Below, in pieces: positions 1 to 10,227 of a stretch of 43,125 nucleotides of DNA. A model generated the notes under the pieces. That model did no database searches. It was not told where the DNA came from and saw only the letters and a program-made list of their open reading frames with translations. The stretch comes from an uncultured Oscillospiraceae bacterium. GTDB lineage: Bacteria > Bacillota > Clostridia > Oscillospirales > Oscillospiraceae. Where the stretch lies: NCBI GenBank assembly GCA_949916125.1, contig CATLEJ010000004.1, positions 1-43,125 on the forward strand. The letters are read 5' to 3'. The stretch's first letter is position 1, and every line of letters starts with the position of its first letter. Made by a program: the position numbers and the translations under genes.

Positions 1-25
1 CCGCGCGGGGACCCCTTTGGATTTC

Positions 26-130
26 AATGCTCGGGCTGGCAAAGCCAGCCCTGCGCCAAGGTTTTCGCCTGCGGCAAAAACACTTGTACGGCGCTTACGC
101 ACCGCCCCGCTTCGCGGGGCCCCGGGCGGC
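26..130. repeat. Hairpin-rich intergenic repeat after the tuf terminator
   Basis: The start of the window, beyond the tuf terminator, holds no gene but several tight palindromes. GGGCTGGC at 33-40 pairs with GCCAGCCC at 44-51, and CCCCGC at 105-110 pairs with GCGGGG at 114-119. The style matches the spacers at 4146-4313, 24672-24803 and 36124-36230. I read it as a REP/MITE-like non-coding repeat; a short reading frame across it has no ribosome binding site and no family resemblance. Confidence 0.5.
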
Positions 131-135
131 ACGCA

Positions 136-167
136 AAAAGACAGCCGCCTAACGGCGGCTGTCTTTT
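136..167 (-). terminator. Terminator of the str operon / tuf
   Basis: A perfect 14-bp stem (136-149 with 154-167) closes a 4-nt loop. Its outer end is four A:T pairs, so the minus-strand transcript ends in a U run. It lies 22 nt beyond the tuf stop codon and is the only strong terminator in the operon. Confidence 0.9.
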
Positions 168-189
168 ACGATGCGTTTATGCGTCGGAA

Positions 190-1392
<1,203 letters not shown>

Positions 1393-1458
1393 TTTGAGTT
1401 TTCCTCCTTGTACTGATTAAAGTTGTAATGTGTTGGGACAAATCAGGTTGATGGGCCT

Positions 1459-1487
1459 ATTTTATCCTATAGCGGCAGAAATTGCAA
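1459..1487 (-). promoter_or_regulatory. Internal promoter for tuf
   Basis: Read on the minus strand, TTGCAA (1482-1487) and TAAAAT (1459-1464) are separated by exactly 17 nt, in the fusA-tuf spacer and about 65 nt before the tuf start. This fits a sigma-A promoter giving extra tuf transcription beyond that of the str operon. Confidence 0.7.
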
Positions 1488-1512
1488 CTGTTTTTTGTGC
1501 CGCCGGCACTGC

Positions 1513-3621
1513 TCACGCGTCCTCCTTGCGGCCGCGCTGGGCGATGATCTTTTCCGCGATGCTCTTGGGGATCTCCACGTAGCTGTGGGGCTCCATGGTG
1601 TACTGGCCGCGGCCCTGGGTGCGGGAGCGCAGGTCGGTGGCGTAGCCGAACATCTCGGACAGGGGGACCAGCGCGTCCACCTGGGTGGCGCCGGGCCGGG
1701 CCTCCTGGCCCTGGATCTGGCCCCGGCGGCTGGTGAGGTCGCCGATGACGTTGCCCAGGTACTCGTCGGGGGCGGTGACGGACACCTTCATGATGGGCTC
1801 CAGCAGGCAGGCCCCGGCCTTGCGGCAGGCCTCCTTGAAGGCCATGGAGCCGGCGATCTTGAACGCCATCTCGGAGGAATCCACCTCATGGTAGGAGCCG
1901 AACACCAGATGGACCTTCACGTCCACCACGGGGTAGCCGGCCAGCACGCCGGCCTGCATGGCCCCCTGGATGCCCGCGTCAACGGCGGGGATAAACTCCT
2001 TGGGGATGACGCCGCCGGTGATCTCGTTGAGGAACTCGTAGCCCTTGCCGGGCTCGTTGGGCTCCACCTCCAGGACCACGTGGCCGTACTGGCCCTTGCC
2101 GCCGGACTGGCGGGCATACTTGGTGTCCTGCTTGACGGCGGTCTTGATGGTCTCCTTGTAGGCCACCTGGGGCGCGCCCACATTGGCCTCCACCTTGTAC
2201 TCGCGCAGCAGGCGGTCCACGATGATCTCCAGGTGGAGCTCGCCCATGCCGGCGATGATGGTCTGGCCCGTCTCCTCGTCGGTGTAGGTCTTGAAGGTGG
2301 GGTCCTCCTCGGCCAGCTTCATCAGGGCGATGCCCATCTTCTCCTGGCCGGCCTTGGTCTTGGGCTCGATGGCCACCCGGATCACGGGCTCGGGGAACTC
2401 CATGGACTCCAGGATCACCGGGTGCTTCTCGTCGCACAGCGTGTCGCCGGTGGTGGAATTCTTCAAGCCGATGACGGCGGCGATGTCGCCGGCGTACACG
2501 GTCTCGATATCCTCCCGGTGGTTAGCGTGCATCTGCAGAATGCGGCCGATGCGCTCCTTCTGCTTCTTGGTGCTGTTGAGCACCGACGTGCCGGTGTTCA
2601 GCGTGCCGGAATACACCCGGATGAAGGACAGACGGCCCACAAACGGGTCGGTGGCAATTTTAAACGCCAGGGCGGAGAAGGGCTCGTCGTCGGAGGACGG
2701 GCGCTCCTCTTCCTCCTCGGTGTCCGGGTTCACGCCCTTGATGGGCGGGATGTCGGTGGGGGCGGGCATATAGTCCACAATCGCGTCCAGCAGCTTCTGC
2801 ACGCCCTTGTTGCGGTAAGAGGTGCCGCAGGTGACGGGAACCAGCAGGTTGTCGATGGTGCCCCGGCGCAGGGCCCGGCGCAGCAGCTCCTGGGGAATGG
2901 GCTTCTCGTCCAGGGCCAGCTCCATGATCTCCTCGTCAATGTCGGCGCAGGCGTCCACCAGCTTGGTGCGGTATTCCTGGGCCAGCTCCATCATGTCCTC
3001 GGGGATGGGCTCCACGCGCATATCCTTGCCCATCTCGTCGTAGTAGATATCGGCGTCCATCTCCACCAGGTCGATGATCCCCTTGAAGGTCTCCTCTTTC
3101 CCGATGGGGAGCTGGATGGGCACAGCGTTGGCCTTGAGCCGGTCGTGGATCATGTTGAGCACGTTGTAGAAGTCGGCGCCCATGATGTCCATCTTGTTGA
3201 CGTAGATCATGCGGGGCACCTTGTAGTGGTCCGCCTGACGCCACACGGTCTCGGACTGGGGCTCCACGCCGCCCTTGGCGCACATGACGGTGACAGAGCC
3301 GTCCAGCACCCGCAGGGAGCGCTCCACCTCCACGGTGAAGTCCACGTGGCCCGGGGTGTCGATGATGTTGATCCGGGTTTGGGGGAACTGGTCCTTGGTG
3401 CCCTTCCAGTAGCAGGTGGTGGCGGCGGACGTAATCGTGATGCCGCGCTCCTGCTCCTGGGCCATCCAGTCCATGGTGGCGGTGCCGTCATGGGTCTCGC
3501 CGATCTTGTAGTTCACGCCGGTGTAGTACAGAATACGCTCGGTGGTGGTGGTCTTGCCGGCGTCGATGTGGGCCATGATGCCGATATTTCTGGTATTTTC
3601 CAGAGAAACTTTTCTCGCCAT
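1513..3621 (-). CDS. fusA: Elongation factor G
   Basis: EF-G is the ribosomal translocase and, with RRF, takes part in ribosome recycling. The 702-aa protein has standard EF-G length. It begins with [31 protein letters not shown], whose AHIDAGKT is the P-loop; switch [10 protein letters not shown] lies near 82 and NKMD near 136. Domains II-V follow, including the domain IV segment [14 protein letters not shown] that probes the decoding centre. An ATG start has GGAGG about 12 nt upstream. Only 21 nt separate it from rpsG, so it is co-transcribed with the str operon. The lysine- and glutamate-rich C-terminus looks complete. Confidence 0.99.
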   Translation of the reverse strand: MARKVSLENTRNIGIMAHIDAGKTTTTERILYYTGVNYKIGETHDGTATMDWMAQEQERGITITSAATTCYWKGTKDQFPQTRINIIDTPGHVDFTVEVERSLRVLDGSVTVMCAKGGVEPQSETVWRQADHYKVPRMIYVNKMDIMGADFYNVLNMIHDRLKANAVPIQLPIGKEETFKGIIDLVEMDADIYYDEMGKDMRVEPIPEDMMELAQEYRTKLVDACADIDEEIMELALDEKPIPQELLRRALRRGTIDNLLVPVTCGTSYRNKGVQKLLDAIVDYMPAPTDIPPIKGVNPDTEEEEERPSSDDEPFSALAFKIATDPFVGRLSFIRVYSGTLNTGTSVLNSTKKQKERIGRILQMHANHREDIETVYAGDIAAVIGLKNSTTGDTLCDEKHPVILESMEFPEPVIRVAIEPKTKAGQEKMGIALMKLAEEDPTFKTYTDEETGQTIIAGMGELHLEIIVDRLLREYKVEANVGAPQVAYKETIKTAVKQDTKYARQSGGKGQYGHVVLEVEPNEPGKGYEFLNEITGGVIPKEFIPAVDAGIQGAMQAGVLAGYPVVDVKVHLVFGSYHEVDSSEMAFKIAGSMAFKEACRKAGACLLEPIMKVSVTAPDEYLGNVIGDLTSRRGQIQGQEARPGATQVDALVPLSEMFGYATDLRSRTQGRGQYTMEPHSYVEIPKSIAEKIIAQRGRKEDA

Positions 3622-3642
3622 GTTGGTCTGTGTCCTCCGTCC

Positions 3643-4113
3643 TTACCAGCGGTAGTGGGCGAACGCCTTGTTGGCCTCGGCCATCTTGTGGGTGTCCTCG
3701 CGCTTCTTCACGGCGGAGCCGGTGTTGTTGGCGGCGTCCATGATCTCGCCGGCCAGCCGCTCCTTCATGGTCTTCTCGCCGCGGTTGCGGGAGTAGGTGG
3801 TCAGCCACCGCAGGCCCAGGGTCTGCCGGCGCTCGGGCCGGACCTCCATGGGGACCTGGTAGGTGGAGCCGCCCACACGGCGGGACTTGGTCTCCAGAGA
3901 CGGCATGATGTTCTCGATGGCGGTGGTGAACACCTCCAGGGGTTCTTTGCCGGTCTTATCCTTGATGATGTCAAAAGCACCGTAGACGACCTTCTGGGCC
4001 ACGCCCTTCTTGCCGTCCAGCATGATGCTGTTGACGAGCTTAGTGACTAAGACGGAATTATACAGCGGGTCGGGCAGAACCTCCCGCTTGGGTACGTTAC
4101 CACGTCTGGGCAC
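3643..4113 (-). CDS. rpsG: 30S ribosomal protein S7
   Basis: S7 nucleates assembly of the 3' domain of 16S rRNA and contacts the E site. The 156-aa product starts [20 protein letters not shown] and ends NKAFAHYRW, a full-length bacterial S7. The start is GTG at 4113 with AGGAGGG about 7 nt upstream. It sits between rpsL and fusA as in other bacteria. In E. coli S7 autoregulates through the rpsL-rpsG spacer; here that spacer is unusually long (214 nt) and filled with hairpins that look like inserted repeats, so any equivalent control would have to work around them. Confidence 0.98.
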   Translation of the reverse strand: MPRRGNVPKREVLPDPLYNSVLVTKLVNSIMLDGKKGVAQKVVYGAFDIIKDKTGKEPLEVFTTAIENIMPSLETKSRRVGGSTYQVPMEVRPERRQTLGLRWLTTYSRNRGEKTMKERLAGEIMDAANNTGSAVKKREDTHKMAEANKAFAHYRW

Positions 4114-4145
4114 TTCGCTTCCCTCCTTCTATATAGAATTAGAAT

Positions 4146-4313
4146 TCACAGGTACTCGAAGTTTTTCGAGCGGCGCGCGAAGCGCGGGCTCAAAAACATC
4201 TCCGTACAATGCCTGTCCGAGGCGCACCCATAAAATATAGGTAAACGCCCGGCAAGGCTTTCGGCCTTGCGCGTGTGCGCAAAACTCGTTGTGGGTTGAA
4301 GCGTCGCCGCTTC
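4146..4313. repeat. Hairpin cluster in the rpsL-rpsG spacer
   Basis: The 214-nt gap between rpsL and rpsG has no gene. It holds short stems at 4155-4170 (CTCGAA/TTCGAG), 4252-4270 (GCAAGGC/GCCTTGC) and 4298-4313 (GAAGCG/CGCTTC). None is followed by a U run on the minus strand, so they do not look like terminators. They resemble the other palindromic spacers in this window and probably represent a REP-type insertion within an essential operon. Confidence 0.5.
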
Positions 4314-4327
4314 ACGTCGGGGAAGAA

Positions 4328-4750
4328 TTACTTCTTCTTCGCCTTGGGCCGCTTGGCGCCGTACTTGGAGCGGGCCTGCATCCGGCCGTTGACGCCCTGG
4401 GTGTCCAGAGTGCCGCGGATGATGTGGTAACGCACGCCGGGCAGATCCTTCACACGGCCGCCGCGGATCATGACCACGGAGTGCTCCTGCAGGTTGTGGC
4501 CCACGCCGGGGATATAGGCGGTGACCTCGTAGCCGTTGGTCAGGCGCACACGGGCGATCTTACGCAGCGCGGAGTTGGGCTTCTTCGGGGTGGAAGTACG
4601 CACCGCGGTGCACACGCCCCGTTTCTGGGGGGAGGGCAGATCGGTCTCCTTGTTCTTCAGGGTGTTCAGGCCGTGCTGCATGGCGGGGGAGTTGGACTTG
4701 TAGGTGGCCTTCTCCCGGCCCTTGCGAACCAGCTGGTTAAAAGTAGGCAT
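4328..4750 (-). CDS. rpsL: 30S ribosomal protein S12
   Basis: S12 lies at the decoding centre of the 30S subunit. The 140-aa product has the conserved [11 protein letters not shown] start, the [11 protein letters not shown] segment around residue 55 (the lysine of PKKPNS is the classic streptomycin-resistance position and is wild type here), the [13 protein letters not shown] loop, and a basic KKK tail. An ATG follows AAAGGAGGAA by about 5 nt. It is the second gene of the str operon, after the L7Ae-like protein. Confidence 0.99.
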   Translation of the reverse strand: MPTFNQLVRKGREKATYKSNSPAMQHGLNTLKNKETDLPSPQKRGVCTAVRTSTPKKPNSALRKIARVRLTNGYEVTAYIPGVGHNLQEHSVVMIRGGRVKDLPGVRYHIIRGTLDTQGVNGRMQARSKYGAKRPKAKKK

Positions 4751-4818
4751 GATGTTCCTCCTTTCAATAAATATATATTTTAACGAATGATCCGGGGATT
4801 ATTCGCTAAAACCGGAAA

Positions 4819-4975
4819 AATCTGTGGGGCATTGTCACACTGCGCCTGTTCGCGACGCGCGGCTTCGCTCCGGCTCGGGCAAAACCCAGCCCCACTTCGT
4901 GGGTCTTGGGCTTTTCCCCTCGCTCCGCTCCATCCGCGCGGCTCACGACGGCTCCGCGCTTCTCAGCTCGGCCGC
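4819..4975 (-). repeat. Family A repeat, copy 1 (overlaps 3' end of the L7Ae-like gene)
   Basis: Read on the minus strand, this copy has the family's blocks in order: GAAGCGCGGAGCCGTCGTGA, a GGAGCGGAGCGA block, an AAAGCCCAAG...GGGTTTTGC block containing a CCCAC/GTGGG-type stem, and CGCGAACAGGCGCAG followed by TGTGACAA. The same blocks occur at 15216-15412, 34230-34371 and 39990-40320. The first block encodes the last residues and stop of the preceding gene. It fills most of the spacer before rpsL. Confidence 0.7.
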
Positions 4976-5200
4976 GGCGGACGTGCCCACGGCCAGACCG
5001 CAGGCGCGGCCAAGCTCCTTCATGGAGGGGACCCAGATCACGTCCACGCCCCGCTCCGCCGCCTGGCGCTCCAGGGGCTGTGTCAGCTGGGGGTCGGCGT
5101 CCTTCGCCAGGTACAGGCGCTTGACCCGGCCCGCCGCCAGCGCCCGGCGGATCTGCTTGACGCCCGCGGCCTTCGCCGCGTTCTTCAGTTCCTCCAGCAT
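4943..5200 (-). CDS. rplGB: L7Ae/L30e-family ribosomal protein (YbxF-like)
   Basis: A small kink-turn RNA-binding protein of the L7Ae/L30e/Gadd45 family; B. subtilis has its relative YbxF at the same place, just before rpsL. The ATG at 5200 is chosen because AAGGGGTG lies about 9 nt upstream; a longer start at 5227 has no ribosome binding site. This gives 85 aa beginning MLEELKNAAKAAG, with the family core (IRRALAAGRVKRLYLAKDAD, later VIWVPSMKELGRACGLAVG). It is first in the str operon, 32 nt from the -10 of a strong promoter. Its last residues (RSAEPS) and stop fall in a family A repeat, so the original C-terminus may have been replaced. Confidence 0.88.
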   Translation of the reverse strand: MLEELKNAAKAAGVKQIRRALAAGRVKRLYLAKDADPQLTQPLERQAAERGVDVIWVPSMKELGRACGLAVGTSAAAELRSAEPS

Positions 5201-5238
5201 GGGACAGACACCCCTTCCGCATACCAACGCAATGTTGA

Positions 5239-5267
5239 ATTATACCATATCTGAATTACCCCGTCAA
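5239..5267 (-). promoter_or_regulatory. Main promoter of the str operon
   Basis: On the minus strand TTGACG (5262-5267), a 17-nt spacer and a perfect TATAAT (5239-5244). The spacer ends in ATATGG, giving the TRTG extension common in Gram-positive promoters. Transcription would start about 30 nt before the L7Ae-like gene. It is back to back with the kinase promoter at 5299-5327. Confidence 0.9.
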
Positions 5268-5298
5268 GGCCATTTTTCTCAGCGGAATGCCGAAATGA

Positions 5299-5327
5299 TT
5301 GACAGGCGGCGGCAAAATTGATAAAAT
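5299..5327 (+). promoter_or_regulatory. Promoter of the hybrid kinase pair
   Basis: TTGACA (5299-5304), 17 nt, TAAAAT (5322-5327). The leader to the first kinase start is about 85 nt. Confidence 0.75.
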
Positions 5328-5416
5328 AACTACATTGGCATGGTGTGCCTTGCCGGACGAGCGCGTGCCGGAAGGACGCGGCGGAACAGCCCCTGCCGAC
5401 ACGGGAGGAAGCGATT

Positions 5417-8212
5417 ATGTATCACTGCCATATCCAGTTCTATCTGATGGGCCGGGACGACGGCCTGTTCCGCGTCATCCGGGAGGCGGCGCCCCTGGAG
5501 CATTTTTCCCATGCCTTTGCGGAGAGCGCCGGGCCGGACGCCGCCCTGTGCGCCGGGGCGGACGTGGTCCTGGCGGACCTGCGGGGGCTGGACGCGCCCG
5601 GGGCGCTGGACGCGCTGCTGGGCGCCATGGGGGACGGCGCCCAGCTCATCGCCATTGCCGGCCGGGAGCAGCTGCCCGCTTTGGCGGACCGCCTGCCCAG
5701 GCTCCGGGACGTGTGGACCGCCCCCATGGGGGAGGATGAGGCGCGCTTCCGCTTCCTGCGCTGGCAGCAGGCCTTCCGGCAGGGGAAGGACCTGTGGGAA
5801 AAAAGCCAGTTTCTGGACGCCACCATCAATAGTGTGCCCAACCTGATCTGGTATAAGGATAAAAACGGGATCCACGAGAAGGTAAACGACAGCTTCTGCC
5901 GGACGGTGAAAAAGACCCGGGACCAGGTGCAGGGCCGGGGCCACGCCTATATCTGGGATGTGGAGCGCGACGACCCCGCCTGCATCGAGTCGGAGCGGGA
6001 GGTCATGGCCACCCGGCAGACCTGCGTATCGGAGGAAACCATCCAGACCGGGGAGGGGGAGCGGCGGCTCACCACCTATAAATCCCCGCTGTACAACCTG
6101 GACGGCAGCGTGATGGGCACCGTGGGGGTTGGCATCGACGTGACCCTGGAGCGGGCCTACCAGGAGGAGATCATCCGCAAGAACCAGAGCCTGGAGGCCC
6201 TGTTCACCACCATGGACTGCGGCGTGCTCTCCCACACCCTGGACGGCAGGATCCTCAGCGTCAACCGGGCCGCCCTGAGCATCCTGGGCTATTCCTCCCA
6301 GGAGGAAATGGAGCGGGCGGGCTTCAATATGATCGCCCCCTCTGTGGTGAAGGAGGACCAGGGGCGGCTGACGGCCTGCATCCAGGCCCTGAAAGCGGAG
6401 GGGGACAGCGTGGGCGTCGCCTACCGGGTGGAGCACTCCGACGGGGCGCTGCTGCATATCATGGGCAACGTAAAGCTCACCAGGGAAAACGGCGAGCTGG
6501 TATACCAGCGGTTCCTGCTGGACTGCACCGCCCAGAAGGAGCGGGAGCAGCAGGAGCGCCGGGCGGCGGAACGCCGGCAGATGGAGCTGGTCCAGGCGCT
6601 GAGCATCGACTTCAGCATGGTATGCTTCTTCGATTTGGACTCCGGCGCAGGGTCCATCCTGCGGACCGCCGGCGGGGAGAACGGGGCCTTTTCCTCCGCC
6701 TTTGCCCAGGGGCGCCCCTTCCAGGAGAGCATGGACGCCTACATCGACGAGTATGTCTGGCCGGAGGACCGGGAGATGGTCCGCCATGCCTGCTCCCGGG
6801 AGAAGCTGCGGGAGGAGATGTCCGGGAAAGACATTTTCTATCTGAACTACCGGGCGCTGTCCGGCGGCGAGGCGGCGTACTACCAGCTCAAGGCGGTGCG
6901 CGCCAGCACACAGGACAGCGGGCTGGGCGTGGTGCTGGGGTTCCGCAATGTGGACGAGGAGACCCGGAAGGAGCTGGAGCAGAAGGTCCTGCTGGAGGAC
7001 GCGCTGTCCCAGGCCAACCGGGCCAACCGGGCGAAAAGCGCTTTCCTGTCCAATATGTCCCACGATATGCGCACCCCCCTCAGCGCCATTTTCGGTTTTA
7101 CCTCCCTGGCCAAGCGGGACCGGAACGACCCGGAGGCAGTGCGCGGCTACCTGGAGCGGATGGAGACCTCTGCCCACCAGCTCCTGGGCCATATCGACAA
7201 GGTGCTGGAGCTGTCCCAGGCGGAGTCCGGCCAGCTCCAGACGGTGGAGGTCGAGTGCAACCTGACGAATATCCTGGAGGATGTGTACGAGTTCCTGCTG
7301 CCCCAGGCGGAGGAGAAGGACATCGCCTTCACCATGGACTGCTCCGGGCTCGTCCACAGTGAAATCCTGGGGGACAGGGAGAAGCTGAAGCAGCTGGTGC
7401 TCTACCTTGCCAACAACGCCGTCACCTACACCCACCCGGAGGGCCGGGTGTCCCTCACCGCGGTGGAGCGGGAGCTGCTGCCCAACCAGTACGCCCTCTA
7501 CCAGATCACCGTGTCGGACACCGGCGTGGGCATCAGCCGGGAGTTCCTCAGCCGGCTGTTCGACCCCTTCACCCGGGAGAAGAACACCACCCTCAGCGGC
7601 ATCCATGGGATCGGCCTGGGCCTGACCATCGCCAAGAACATCGTGGATATGATGGGCGGTTCCATCGACGTGCAGAGCGAGCTGGGGCAGGGCAGCACGT
7701 TTACGGCCACCCTGCGCCTGCGCCTTCGGCCCGGCGCCGCCGCCGGGGGCGGGGATGCCGGCCTTCCCGCCGCGGAGGTGAAGGGGCGGGCCATCCTGCT
7801 GGTGGAGGACAACGAGATCAACCTGGAGATTGAGACCGAGCTGCTTCAGGAGCTGGGTTTCGTCGTGGACACCGCGATGAACGGCAGCATCGCCGTGGAG
7901 AAGATGAAAAACGCCCGGCCCGGCCAGTACAGCCTGGTTTTGATGGATATCCAGATGCCGGTGATGGACGGCTGGCAGGCGGCGGAGGCCATCCGCCGCC
8001 TGGACAACCCGGGCGCGGCGGATGTCCCCATTGTCGCGCTGTCCGCCAATGTGCTGGACAGCGACAAGCGCAGGTCGGAGGAGAGCGGCATGGACGCCCA
8101 CCTGCCCAAGCCGCTGGATGTGCCGCAGCTGCTGGAGACCATCAGCCTGCTCTCGGCAAAGCCGCGCAGCCGCAGGGGGCCCATAGCTACGAACGCTGAA
8201 AGGGATATATAA
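5417..8212 (+). CDS. Hybrid sensor histidine kinase, PAS-PAS-HisKA-HATPase-REC
   Basis: A 931-aa cytoplasmic sensor kinase with no membrane segment. The ATG at 5417 is preferred because GGGAGGAAG sits 5 nt upstream; an earlier ATG at 5345 lacks one. Residues 1-130 look like a degenerate receiver. PAS-like domains follow at about 135-260 and 265-385, with a further PAS-like stretch to about 515. HisKA has SHDMRTP with the phospho-accepting His549, the ATPase has DTGVGIS and GIGLGLTIAKN, and the C-terminal receiver has Asp844 in LMDIQMPVMDG. It should pass phosphate from His549 to Asp844, with no HPt domain in the window. The stop overlaps the next kinase start (TAATG), so the two are translated together. 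The signal is unknown. Confidence 0.93.
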   Translation: MYHCHIQFYLMGRDDGLFRVIREAAPLEHFSHAFAESAGPDAALCAGADVVLADLRGLDAPGALDALLGAMGDGAQLIAIAGREQLPALADRLPRLRDVWTAPMGEDEARFRFLRWQQAFRQGKDLWEKSQFLDATINSVPNLIWYKDKNGIHEKVNDSFCRTVKKTRDQVQGRGHAYIWDVERDDPACIESEREVMATRQTCVSEETIQTGEGERRLTTYKSPLYNLDGSVMGTVGVGIDVTLERAYQEEIIRKNQSLEALFTTMDCGVLSHTLDGRILSVNRAALSILGYSSQEEMERAGFNMIAPSVVKEDQGRLTACIQALKAEGDSVGVAYRVEHSDGALLHIMGNVKLTRENGELVYQRFLLDCTAQKEREQQERRAAERRQMELVQALSIDFSMVCFFDLDSGAGSILRTAGGENGAFSSAFAQGRPFQESMDAYIDEYVWPEDREMVRHACSREKLREEMSGKDIFYLNYRALSGGEAAYYQLKAVRASTQDSGLGVVLGFRNVDEETRKELEQKVLLEDALSQANRANRAKSAFLSNMSHDMRTPLSAIFGFTSLAKRDRNDPEAVRGYLERMETSAHQLLGHIDKVLELSQAESGQLQTVEVECNLTNILEDVYEFLLPQAEEKDIAFTMDCSGLVHSEILGDREKLKQLVLYLANNAVTYTHPEGRVSLTAVERELLPNQYALYQITVSDTGVGISREFLSRLFDPFTREKNTTLSGIHGIGLGLTIAKNIVDMMGGSIDVQSELGQGSTFTATLRLRLRPGAAAGGGDAGLPAAEVKGRAILLVEDNEINLEIETELLQELGFVVDTAMNGSIAVEKMKNARPGQYSLVLMDIQMPVMDGWQAAEAIRRLDNPGAADVPIVALSANVLDSDKRRSEESGMDAHLPKPLDVPQLLETISLLSAKPRSRRGPIATNAERDI

Positions 8213-10176
8213 TGAACGATTGGTATCAAGGAGAGCCGATGTTTGACGCCCTGACCACCAGTGTGGACGATATTTTTGTCGTGCTGGACAGGGAAACCTG
8301 GCGGGTGGATTACCTCAGCCCCAATGTGGAGCGGCTGCTGGGCATACCCCGCCAGGAGGCGATGGCGGATATCCAGCTGCTGGCCCATGGGAGTGGGGAC
8401 CCCCTCACCAGGGAGCAGCTGGAGGGCATCCCCGTCCATGCCTGCCGCCGCTGGGACCGGGAGCACCGGCACCAGGCCACCGGCGAGCGCCGATGGTTCC
8501 GGGAGACCGTGTCCCGGGAGGTCATCCAGGGGACGGAAAAGCTGGTGGTGGTCATGTCCGACCGCACCAGGGAGCGTCAGATCAACCAGAACCTCCAGAA
8601 GGCGCTGGACACGGCAAAAAGCGCCAATCAGGCGAAAAGCCATTTCCTGTCCAATATGTCCCACGATATCCGCACCCCCATGAACGCCATCATCGGCTTC
8701 ACGGTGCTGCTGGCCAAGGACGCGGACAACCCGGAAAAGGTGCGGGAGTACACCCGGAAGATCTCCGCCTCCAGCCAGCACCTGCTCAGCCTCATCAACG
8801 ACGTGCTGGACATGAGCAAGATTGAAAGCGGCAAGACCTCGCTGAATGTGGCCCCGTTCAGCCTGCCCGAGCTGGTGGAGGAGCTGCACACCATCCTGCT
8901 GCCCCAGGCCAGGGCCAAAAGGCAGACGTTTGAGTTTTCGGTGCGGGGGCATCCGGCGGAGCGGCTGCTGGGCGACAAACTGCACCTGAACCAGATCCTG
9001 ATTAACCTGCTGTCCAACGCCATCAAATATACGCCGGACGGAGGCGACATCTCGCTGCTGGTGGAGGAGCTGCCTGTGCCGTCCCCCCAGTACGCGCGGC
9101 TGCGGTTTGTGGTGCGGGACAACGGCGTGGGCATGAGCGGGGAGTTCCTGCAGACCATATTTGACCCCTTTGTACGGGCGGAGGACACCGCCGACGGCGT
9201 CCAGGGCACCGGCCTGGGCATGGCGATCACCAAGAACCTGGTGGAGCTCATGGGCGGCATCATTGGGGCGGAGAGCCGCCTGGGGGAGGGCAGCGTGTTC
9301 ACGGTGGAGCTGACCTTTGCCGTCCCCGCCCCGGTGGATGAGGAGACCTTCTGGGCCCGGCGCGGCATCTCCCGCGTCCTGGTGGCGGACGACGAGGAAG
9401 AGGTCTGCCTGGACATCCGGGAGATGATGGAGGGCACCGGCGTAACGGTTTCCTATGTCACCAACGGTTCCGCCGCCGTGGACGCGGCGGTCCGCGCCCG
9501 GGACAGGGGGGAGGGCTTCCACGCCATCCTGCTGGACTGGAAAATGCCGGGCCAGAGCGGGGTGTCCACCGCCCGGCAGCTCCGGGAGCGGGTGGGCTGG
9601 GAGACGCCCATCCTGGTGCTCACCGCCTACGACTGGAGCGATATCGAGGACGAGGCCCGGGCGGCGGGGGTGGACGCGTTTATGCCCAAGCCCTTTTTTG
9701 TGTCCACCTTCCGGCAGCTGCTGGACGGCCTGGGCTCCAAAGAAGAGGAAGCGGAAGCCGTCCCGGAGGACGCGCTGCGGGGGATGTTCTTCCTGGTGGC
9801 GGAGGACAACGAGCTCAACGCCGAAATCCTGTCCGAGATGCTGGACATGGAGGGGGCGGGGTGCGAGATCGTCCCCAACGGGCAGGCCGCCGTGGAGCGG
9901 TTCCTCCAGGCCGGGGAGGACAGGTACGATATGATCCTGATGGATGTGCAGATGCCGGTGATGGACGGCTACGAGGCCACCCGGCGCATACGGGCCAGCG
10001 GACAGCCCCGGGGGGCGGACATCCCCATCGTGGCCATGACGGCCAACGCCTTTGCCGAGGATGTGCGCGACGCCCTGGAGGCGGGGATGGACGGCCACCT
10101 GCCCAAGCCAATCGACATGGAGGCCATGCGGGCGCTGCTGGGAAGCCTGCGGCGTTCGGAAGAGGAGAGCGGATAA
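8212..10176 (+). CDS. Hybrid sensor histidine kinase, PAS-HisKA-HATPase-REC-REC
   Basis: A 654-aa soluble kinase. An N-terminal PAS-like domain (about 10-120) precedes a short coiled segment, HisKA with SHDIRTP (His151), and an ATPase domain (N box LLSNAIKYT, DNGVGMS, GTGLGMAITKN). Two receivers follow: REC1 with Asp442 in LDWKMPGQSG and REC2 with Asp578 in LMDVQMPVMDG. It starts one base before the end of the upstream kinase, a strong sign that the pair works as a unit. Neither protein has a DNA-binding output, so the partner (HPt protein, diguanylate cyclase or separate regulator) must be elsewhere. Family assignment is firm; the role is not known. Confidence 0.93.
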   Translation: MNDWYQGEPMFDALTTSVDDIFVVLDRETWRVDYLSPNVERLLGIPRQEAMADIQLLAHGSGDPLTREQLEGIPVHACRRWDREHRHQATGERRWFRETVSREVIQGTEKLVVVMSDRTRERQINQNLQKALDTAKSANQAKSHFLSNMSHDIRTPMNAIIGFTVLLAKDADNPEKVREYTRKISASSQHLLSLINDVLDMSKIESGKTSLNVAPFSLPELVEELHTILLPQARAKRQTFEFSVRGHPAERLLGDKLHLNQILINLLSNAIKYTPDGGDISLLVEELPVPSPQYARLRFVVRDNGVGMSGEFLQTIFDPFVRAEDTADGVQGTGLGMAITKNLVELMGGIIGAESRLGEGSVFTVELTFAVPAPVDEETFWARRGISRVLVADDEEEVCLDIREMMEGTGVTVSYVTNGSAAVDAAVRARDRGEGFHAILLDWKMPGQSGVSTARQLRERVGWETPILVLTAYDWSDIEDEARAAGVDAFMPKPFFVSTFRQLLDGLGSKEEEAEAVPEDALRGMFFLVAEDNELNAEILSEMLDMEGAGCEIVPNGQAAVERFLQAGEDRYDMILMDVQMPVMDGYEATRRIRASGQPRGADIPIVAMTANAFAEDVRDALEAGMDGHLPKPIDMEAMRALLGSLRRSEEESG

Positions 10177-10181
10177 ACGGA

Positions 10182-10215
10182 AAGGAGGGGCGGCCCGGCC
10201 GGGCCGCCCCTCCTT
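10182..10215. terminator. Convergent terminator between kinase pair and rlmD
   Basis: A perfect 17-bp palindrome (10182-10198 with 10199-10215) lies between two converging genes. The flanking A/T tracts are short on both sides. The GGGGCGGCCC core is like the terminator at 21848-21877. Confidence 0.75.
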
Positions 10216-10227
10216 ATAATATTCTGT

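Noticed and set aside
5345-5416. Extended N-terminus of the first hybrid kinase from ATG 5345
   Set aside because: No ribosome binding site, and the start is within about 12 nt of the predicted transcription start; ATG 5417 has a strong site.
5330-10098. Open frames of 923 and 750 codons antisense to the hybrid kinases
   Set aside because: Low-complexity mirror translations; the plus-strand kinases have complete domain sets.
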